From Bacillota bacterium (lineage in GTDB: Bacteria; Bacillota; Clostridia; Christensenellales; Pumilibacteraceae): DNA of 43,383 nucleotides. The position numbers and the translations under genes were made by a program. The stretch spans positions 1-43,383 of the forward strand of contig WRAP01000015.1 in assembly GCA_009780135.1 (NCBI GenBank), written 5' to 3'. Positions 1 to 9,000 of this stretch are shown piece by piece (the stretch's first letter is position 1; each line of letters begins with the position of its first letter). The notes below the pieces were generated by a model, which saw only the letters and a list, made by a program, of their open reading frames with translations, searched no databases and had not been told where the DNA came from.

Positions 1-3000
1 GCTGATGTCGAATAGCTCTACTGGGTACTCTTCGTACACAGCTGTAAAGCTATGGTCGCCAAGAACCAGCATACCAGGTGTAAAGCCGTCCCAACGAACA
101 AAGCGGTAACCTGAAATGTATGGTACAGTAGCAGGAGGTGTAATCACAGCCCCTCGATTCGCGTTTACAACAAGAAGCACTGTACCATCTCTATTAAACC
201 AAGTAATTGAGTAATCTCCCCCCCAAACTGCATGAAGCGTTAAGCCGCCTGCTGGCATTGTAGTAGGGAAAGTAAACGCTGTTCCGTCAGCTGTTAATGA
301 CCAATGAAGGAAGGTAAAGCCTTCTCTTGTAGGATCGGCTGGCTGAGTTACAGCCGTGCCAAAGTCTTGAGTTATTGGAGATACCGCTGTGCCGCCATGA
401 GTATTAAAGCTAATGGTGTACTCATTAACAGTCCATCTAGCATAAAAAGTTTGATGCCCTATTGCTGTTACTTGCGTTGCACGAGTTCCTTCAGCAAAAT
501 TAGAAGTAGTATACCAACCTCTAAAAGTATGACCAACCCTAGAAGCATCAGATAGATTAAACGGCAATTGAGTAATATTAAATGTACTAGGATTACTATG
601 TTCACTTGCTACTACATTATTAAATGTTAAGTTATATGGGATAGGAACTACTGATGCACGAACTTGTAGACCTGCATTACGCATAATAGTATTTATAACA
701 AATTGCCCATTATCGTATGCTTGATTTGATGCAAATCCTGCAATATCTGATAAAGGAAGTGAAATAAAATGGAACCATTCGTTAATGCCATAATCGCTAC
801 TAGGTGCCCAGATTTCCCAAGCAAAAAATTGCCAACCGTTAGGTAAATTAGTAGGGTCTGCGAATGTTGTATGAAGTGTGGTGATATTATATGTGGTAGG
901 ATTATTAGGCGTAAAAGTAAAGTCTGTCAGCCTATTATTGCCATGATAAGCAACATAACTAATTGTAAAATTGCGTACAAATCTTGCGTAGAAGGTTTGG
1001 TTACCTACTGCTGTTACTTGCGTTACAGCAGTACCGGTAAATGCAGCATTTGTAAACCAACCCAGGAATGCGTAACCATCTCTAGAAGCATCTACTAAAT
1101 CAAACGGTAAATCATTTATAGTAAATGTAGTACGGTTTGTATTAGTATCGCCCGCTATAATATTGTTAAATGTTAAAGTATATTCGATAGCTTGCCATCT
1201 AGCATAAATTGTTTGATTACTAAAGGCAGTTATTTGAGTAACTTCTGTACCGGCTGTTAGGTGATTAAACCAACCTATAAAGTTCCAACCTGTGCGGTCT
1301 GTAGGTGTCGCTAAAGTTATCGGCAATACATGAGTGCTATAAAGTTGTGTAGGATTAGTATGAGTAGCACCTTGTAGGTTGTTATAAGTAACAACACCTT
1401 GCCTTATTACTGCTCTAATTTGCAGACCTGCATCTCTTAAAGCAACGGTTATATTAAAGCCTGCATGATGAACAGAGCCTGCTGTAAGTCCGGCTATCAA
1501 ACCTAAATGAAGCTCGCCTAAGCTAAACCATCCTGGCTCTAAATAATCTTCGCTAACAGCCCAAATTTCCCATCTGATATGCTCCCAACCGGTAGGAAGA
1601 TTAGTAAGCTGAGCAAGCAATATAGTGCCTGTAGTTACATTAAATGTTGTAGGGTCATTATTAGTAGCACCATCCGGTACTAGAGTATAGGTAATTGTAA
1701 AATTGCGAACAAATCTTGCGTAGAATGTTTGGTTACCTATAGCTGTTACTTGCGTTACAGCATTACCGGTAAATGCAGCATTTGTAAACCAGCCTAGGAA
1801 TGCGTAACCATCTCTAGAAGCATCTACTAAATCAAACGGTAAATCATTTATAGTAAATGTAGTACGGTTTGTATTGGTATCGCCTGCTATAATGTTATTA
1901 AAGGTTAAAGTATATGGAATTGGCGTCCATCTAGCGTGTAGGGTATGGTCGTCTGTAGTAGTAACCATAGTGCTAGGCAATACTTCTGTGCCCCATTCTC
2001 CGTTAGTTGTGCCATCTTGAGTCCACCAGCCAGCAAATGTAAAGCCTGTTCTGCTCGGAATTGGTATAGGAGTTGGCGCAGTAAGAATAGCACCCGTGGA
2101 AGCATGACTTATTTGGTCGTATCTAAGGTCGAACATTACAGTTCTACCCATCTCTATATCGCCAGAAAGGTCTGCACCATTGTAATTCCATTCTACCATC
2201 ACAAAGGTAGTAGGTCTCCATATAGCATAAAGTGTTAGCGTAAGAGATACTTCGTCAGTATGAAGTGAACCATGCTCTAATGCCCAATCAAAAATTGTAG
2301 GAGCTAAGCTTGCTCCGTTAACAACAAACGGAACTCTTGGGTGCATATGAGACGGATTAAACGACCAGCCTACAAATTGCCAATGAGCAAGTGTAAACTG
2401 ATTATTAGCTAAATTAGAAGCAGTATCAAATGCATGCGTAGATTGCCCCATTGTACCAACAATAGAATTGCTGGCAGTAGCAGGTATATTAGAGCTAAAA
2501 GTTATAATAATATTTCTAGCTTGCCATACTGCATATAGATCTACAATATCACCATCGATAGCCGGTATGTCGCCAAAGTTGCGTAAGATAGTAGCACCGT
2601 TTTGGTAAACAACAGAGCCTGTAGGCGTAGTAGCCCAGCCCATAAATACCCAACCTTCTAAAGCAAATGTGTTGTTTCTTAAAGCTGATGCTGTACCGTA
2701 CATATGGTTACTGTTAGCCATTGTGCCGGTAACATTACGGCTTGCATTGCTAGGTTGGTTAGCGTTATATCTAACTAAGAAAGCATCAGAATTCCATCTA
2801 GCATATGCATTGTGATTACTATTGATAGAAACTACAGTTGTAGTTAAAATTTCTGTACCCCAGTTTCCGCCTGTACCGTCGTGTGTCCACCAGCCGCCAA
2901 ATGTGTAACCTGTTTTTTCAGGTTCAGGTAACCAGCCGTATTGACCATCAAAAATCACATACATACTTGGAGTACCATAACCGCTAGTTGCATCGTTATA

Positions 3001-6000
3001 TACAAATGTTAATAACCATTCGTTAGCCGCCCATCTAGCATAAAGTGTAACAGTAGAGCCATTTGTAACATTAGGGAAAACTAAGTCTACATTATCGCCC
3101 GGTTGTACAAAAGTAATCGTACCTGTAGGAGTTGTTGCCCAGCCTTGGAATGTCCAACCCAATAAGCTAAAGCCATTACTAGCCGCACCGGAACCTGCAC
3201 CAAATACATGATTACTATTTGCTGTAGAGCCGGTAATGCTATTGCTAGCCAACGCAGGTATATTAGAATTATATTGTATTGTAAAATTATTAGCTTGCCA
3301 TCTAGCGTAAAGAGTATGATTAGTTAATTGAGTTATAACATATATTCTTGTGTTGCTGGCAAAGTTAGAACTAGTATACCAGCCTAAGAAAGTCCAACCT
3401 GCACGACTAGCAGGAAGCAGCTCCATACCAAATAAATCATCGTCTGCTATAGGGCAGAATGCGTGATTAACAAAATTATTTATAGTAAAAGTAGCAGGAT
3501 TACTATGAGTGCCTGTAAATGTGTGACCGCCATATGTATAAACTAAATTATTATAGGTTATTGTAAACGAAATAACATTCCATCTTGCCCATATTGTGCG
3601 AATACCTATTTCAGTTATCTCGGTTACTTCTGTTCCTATGTCAAATGTAGAAGTAGAGTACCAACCCGCAAAACTAAAGCCTGCACGGTTAGCAGGAGCA
3701 ACCAAGGTATGAGGCAATATAGGGCGGAAACTCCAGAGACCATCGTATTGATTGCTAGCAAAATTGTAAAAGCCTGTAGGATTATTAGCAGCAGCACCAT
3801 GCAAATTAGAGTAAGTAATAGTAGCCTCTCTTATAAGTGCTCTAAGAATTAAATTACCACCAAAGAATACTGTACTACCACTATCACCAGGAGTACCCAA
3901 ATCGCCTTGTGCTAAAAGCGACAAAGGAAGAGATACTATATCAAACCACTCTAAAATAAAAGTATCCTGAGGCTGCCCTACTATCTGCCAGCTAACAAAT
4001 GTTAGACCCGTAGGCAAATCAGGAGCAACAAAAGTAGTGTATCCCGTATTAGTTATATTAAATGTAGTCGGATTAGCAGTATTGGTAGCACCTGTAGGTA
4101 AACCAATATAAGTAATCGTAAAATTGCGTACAAATCTTGCGTAGAAGGTTTGATTTCCTGCCGCTGTTACTTGCGTTACAGCAGTGCCGGTAAATGCAGC
4201 ATTAGTAAACCAGCCTAGGAATGCGTAACCATCTCTAGAAGCATCTACTAAATTAAACGGCAAATCATTTAGAGTAAATGTAGTGCGGTTAGTATTAGTA
4301 TCACCCGCTATAATGTTATTAAAGGTTAGAGTATATTCAATTTCTTGCCATCTAGCGTAAAGAGTGTGGTTTTGGAATGCAGTTAAAACTGTTACACGAG
4401 TACCTGAAGCAAAGTTAGAAGTTGTGTACCAGCCTAAGAAATTCCAACCGTTACGGCTAGCGTTAGCTAAATGCAAGCCCCAAACTCCACCAACTTCTGT
4501 AAAGTCGTTACCTGTAAAGCTGTTAGGATTAGTATTCGTATCTTCGCTTTCGATATTATTATAAGTAATTGTAAAGCTACGGAAAGACCAGCTGCCGCGT
4601 ATAGAAATACCTGTATCACCTGAAACAAAAGCAGTAAGCATAAAGGTAGGTTGTCTAAGTACATACTGAGTACCATTATGAATATACCAGCCATGGAAAT
4701 TATAAATCGCCATAACCGAATCAAATAAGCTACTTGTAGCCGGATTAATCAATAGATGATTAGCCACAGTACCATCTCCGCTATTTAAGGATAAGCTATG
4801 TGCTACAACAAAAACATCAGGACCTGTAAAAGGAGCATTTGAATTAGGAGCATAATATCTAAAAGAAGGAGTCCAAATTGCAACAAAATTAGTATCTGCT
4901 GTAATATTTGTTACTGTCGCTTCGTGTGCATGAACTTGCCCTGTACCATTTATTTGCCAGCCTCTTAGCATTTGAAGCGTTCTAGCTGTTATATCGGTTA
5001 CAGCAGGCATCGTTACTGAATCGCCATAATTTACAGTAGTATTAAATACTGTACCGTTATCGTGGTTAGTAAAAGTTATATTAAATACAAGTTGATTCCA
5101 TCTTGCATATAAAATGTGGTTTTGGAACGCAGTTAAAACAGTTACACGGGTACCTGAAGCAAAGTTAGGGGTTGTGTACCAACCTAAGAAATTCCAACCG
5201 TTACGGCTAGCGTTAGCTAAATGCAAGCCCCAAACTCCACCAACTTCTGTAAAGTTTCCGCCACCAAATGTGTTAGGATTTGTATTTGTATCACCCGACT
5301 CTAAATTATTATAAGTAATTGTAAAGCTACGGAATACCCATTGTCCGTGTATTCCTATACCCAATACATCTGCACCAAGACCAGTGATTTGCTCGCCAGG
5401 TTGCATAAGATTTCCGCCAACTAACCAGCCCTCAAACTCCCAAACTTGCAACGCATTATGCATATGAGAGCCAGGAATCGCACCAATTGTCGTTGGATTC
5501 ATTAGTGTAATACTGTTGCCGATTACATTGCCTGTAATGCTTATTCTTTGTTCTTGGACAGCTACAGCATTACCCGGAAAAGAAGGATTCCAAACAGGAG
5601 CATAATAAGTAAATAGAGGTGTCCAAAGAGCTACAAAGTTAGTATCTGCTGTAATACTAGTTATTGCAGCACCCGGCTGAATTATATTGCCTGTTCCGTT
5701 TATACGCCAACCTCTAAATTCTAAAAATGCTCTTGGAGTTAAATCGCCACTACTAGGTACATTTATAGGGTTACCATGAGGCACTTGCATATCAAAATCT
5801 GTATCGTCATCATGATTAGTAAAAATAACCATATGGATTCGTGTCCATTGTGCTACAAACTCTCTATCACCTGTGCCGCTAGGTACAGACATTGTATGAC
5901 CGGTTACAGGTGCATTGTTAAAATACCAGCCATCAAATCTATAGCCTTCTCTATTGCCTGTTGCAGTTGGAATAGGGAAAGTAAAGGTACTACTAATATT

Positions 6001-9000
6001 AACCCATTCGTCTAAATCTGTTCCTTGTGCGTGGTTAGTAAATGTAAAATGATAAGCATAGCGTTGCCACTGTGCCATATAGCTCGCATGAGCATTTAAA
6101 CCTGTAGGCTGCCCTGCGTTCTGCCCCGGAGTACCAAAGGTAGGACCCTCGCCAAACGGTTGAGATCCCCAACCGTGATGAGTATGACCCGGACGCATAC
6201 CTGCCGCCGAAATAGTAGGCCAAATAAAATCTACTGCTTGAGTATGATGTGTAGATGGAAGAATCCAAGTAAAGTTTAGATGGTTAGGATGAGGATAATG
6301 ATGCTCTGTAAAAGTAACATTAATACTCCACACAGCCGATATCGTCAAGTTGCCGCCTTCCATAAAGGCATACTCGCCCTCCAGCAATAAAGTCCATACT
6401 AGCGTAGGCTCTCCGGGACGCATATCAAGGATAGGTGCCCACCAGCCTACAAAGTTTTGGTTAGCTCTATCACCTGTTAAATAAAAGTTAGAGAAAGTAG
6501 GTAATCTAAATGATTGGGTAACATAAATACCGGTTAAGTTACTTACTGATGCATCGTTGTGATTTACAAAAGTAACTGCATATAAAGTTTCCCAATCGGC
6601 AGTAACTGTAAGGTGTTGCGTTACATTAGTAACTGTAAATCCTGGGTTACGCCTCTGAGCATCACCCTGAACATACCAACCCCTAAAGCGTTGATTTGGA
6701 AGTCTGTTATTTATAATTTCAGGTAAAGTAAAGCTACCACCTGATACCACTAAAACATTATGAGCAGCACCATCATCATGTCCAGTAAAAGTAACGCCGT
6801 ATCTCCATATGTCTATATGGTTACTATGTGCCGAAGACGGATGCATATTAGGGTCTTGGACATGCGTTGTGACTGTAAATCTATTATTACCCGCTACTAA
6901 ATGCGGAGTTACATCAAATTCCCAAAGTATATTAAGACCAGGCCCATTACCGCCACTTGTTAATGGATCTCCTACAGTAGCTACACGAACACCGTTATTA
7001 TATATATGATAGCTTCTTACAAATTGTAGCCAAGTAAAACCTTGCCAATGCGTAACATCTACTGCTTGCCATTGTATTGTAGTAGTAGTTCCTTGCTGAC
7101 TAATTACAGGAGCCGGAGGTGCCCACCAAACCGGGAACATTACCGGATCATATAACGATGTTACAACTTGGGTTACACTACTGATTGCTCTAACTAAAAG
7201 ATTATGACCGTTTACCCAAGGATATCTATAAGGTGTTACATCAAAAAGCACTACACCGTTCTCGATTGTATGACCTGTTACAGGAGTCCATGTTGTATAG
7301 AATCCTCCGTCGAATCTAAATTCGTAACCTGTTGCGTTTGGTATAACATTCCATCTTGCAATCGAATCTGAATTGCCTCCGGTTCTAGTTACAACCGGTG
7401 CAGCAAGTCGGTATATAGTTATTTCGTTACTATGTGCCGACCAAGGTGAATTAAAATCAGCCTGCCAAACCGACCTAACCGTAATTATATTATTACCGGC
7501 CACTAAATGTGGAGTTATATCAAAACTCTCTGCAGCACCAGTATGATTACTTGCCCAAGGTCTATCCGAAGTAAATACTCGGACACCATTACGATATACA
7601 GCATAATGCGTTGCAAAACCTGCACTGCCGCTACCAATAGCAGCCGACCAATTAAGGTACACTGCGTTCCAGTGTATAGTTGCAGTATGAGCACCGTACT
7701 GGACACTAATTACAGGAGCAGGCGGAGGAAGAATATATCTAAAGCTAACAGTATTACTTGGATTAGATGTTCCATGAGTAGAAGGGTTAAGAGGCAATGC
7801 TCTAACTCTAAAATTTTGTGTAGCTGCCGGTCTAATATGAGCAATTACATTGTACGAATATACACCGTTACTGTATATAGCCGAACTTATAAACATCCAT
7901 GCTCCGCCATTAACACCGCTAACGCTTATTTCGTAACCGATTGCACCTGGTACAGCATCCCAAGTTATTGTGGTAGTAGTGCCAACTCGTGAAATTACAG
8001 GTGCATCAAGCAATGTTTCAATCATTGCAATTAAACTTACACTATTGTTGCTTTGTATTGTTATATCATCACCAGGTTGATATTGACCGGTTCCTCCACT
8101 CCAATATAAAAATCTTTGATTATCTGCAAGCTCAGGTATCTCCATAGGCAAAGCAAATGTAACATTGCCGTTAACTATAGTAGGACCATAACCGTTAATA
8201 GAGGATATCGTATTAGGTGCAGTACCTATAGCCGGACTAAACTGAACATATGCTAAATTATGATATATATGGAAAACATTACTTCCTTTCGGCACCGGAC
8301 GGTTACCTATAAACGAGGTAGGTATTGCAGGGAAAGTGAATGTTTGTGCTTCTGTTAGTTGCCAATCAAATGTAGTAGGGGTAACTATATCTTGAGTATC
8401 AACTCTGCCAACTCCTAACTGAAGTAAATTTCCGGCAACATTACCTACAAGACGCCCTGCACGGGTTGCATTTGCACCGCTATGCGTCATACCGGTTCGC
8501 GAAAATCTACCCATAACAACAACATTTTCGAAATTAACACTTGAGCGTGTTCCGCTTCCAGAGCCTGTGTTAATTTCACCAACTACACCACCCATATTTT
8601 GAGTAGTGGTTTGTGTAGTCGAAAGAATATCACCGTATCTATTGGTACGGCTTATAATTCCACTGTTATTAACCGAAACTGCATTACCAGTAAAGGTTCC
8701 TGCTAATACAGCACCTAATCTACCAATAAATCCGCCTACGGCAGAATTGTTTGCAGTACTGCTAACCACACCTACAACATTCGTATTATTTATGTCAATT
8801 ACATTACTTAAATTCGGAAGACTAGAACCATCTGTATTTATTCCGCCGATTACTCCGCCTGCCACTCCGCCTGTAACTACTCGATGATTAGTAGAGTGTG
8901 AGTTTTCTATGCGAACGCAAGGATTAACCATAGCCAAGCCCGGAGTACCGATAGCAATATTACTGCCTCTTGCTTGCATAGCACCAATAATACCGCCTGC

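Noticed and set aside
1-6400. Repeat array that could be mistaken for CRISPR
   Set aside because: Repeat units are coding, 70-80 codons long, continuous in frame and without short unique spacers.
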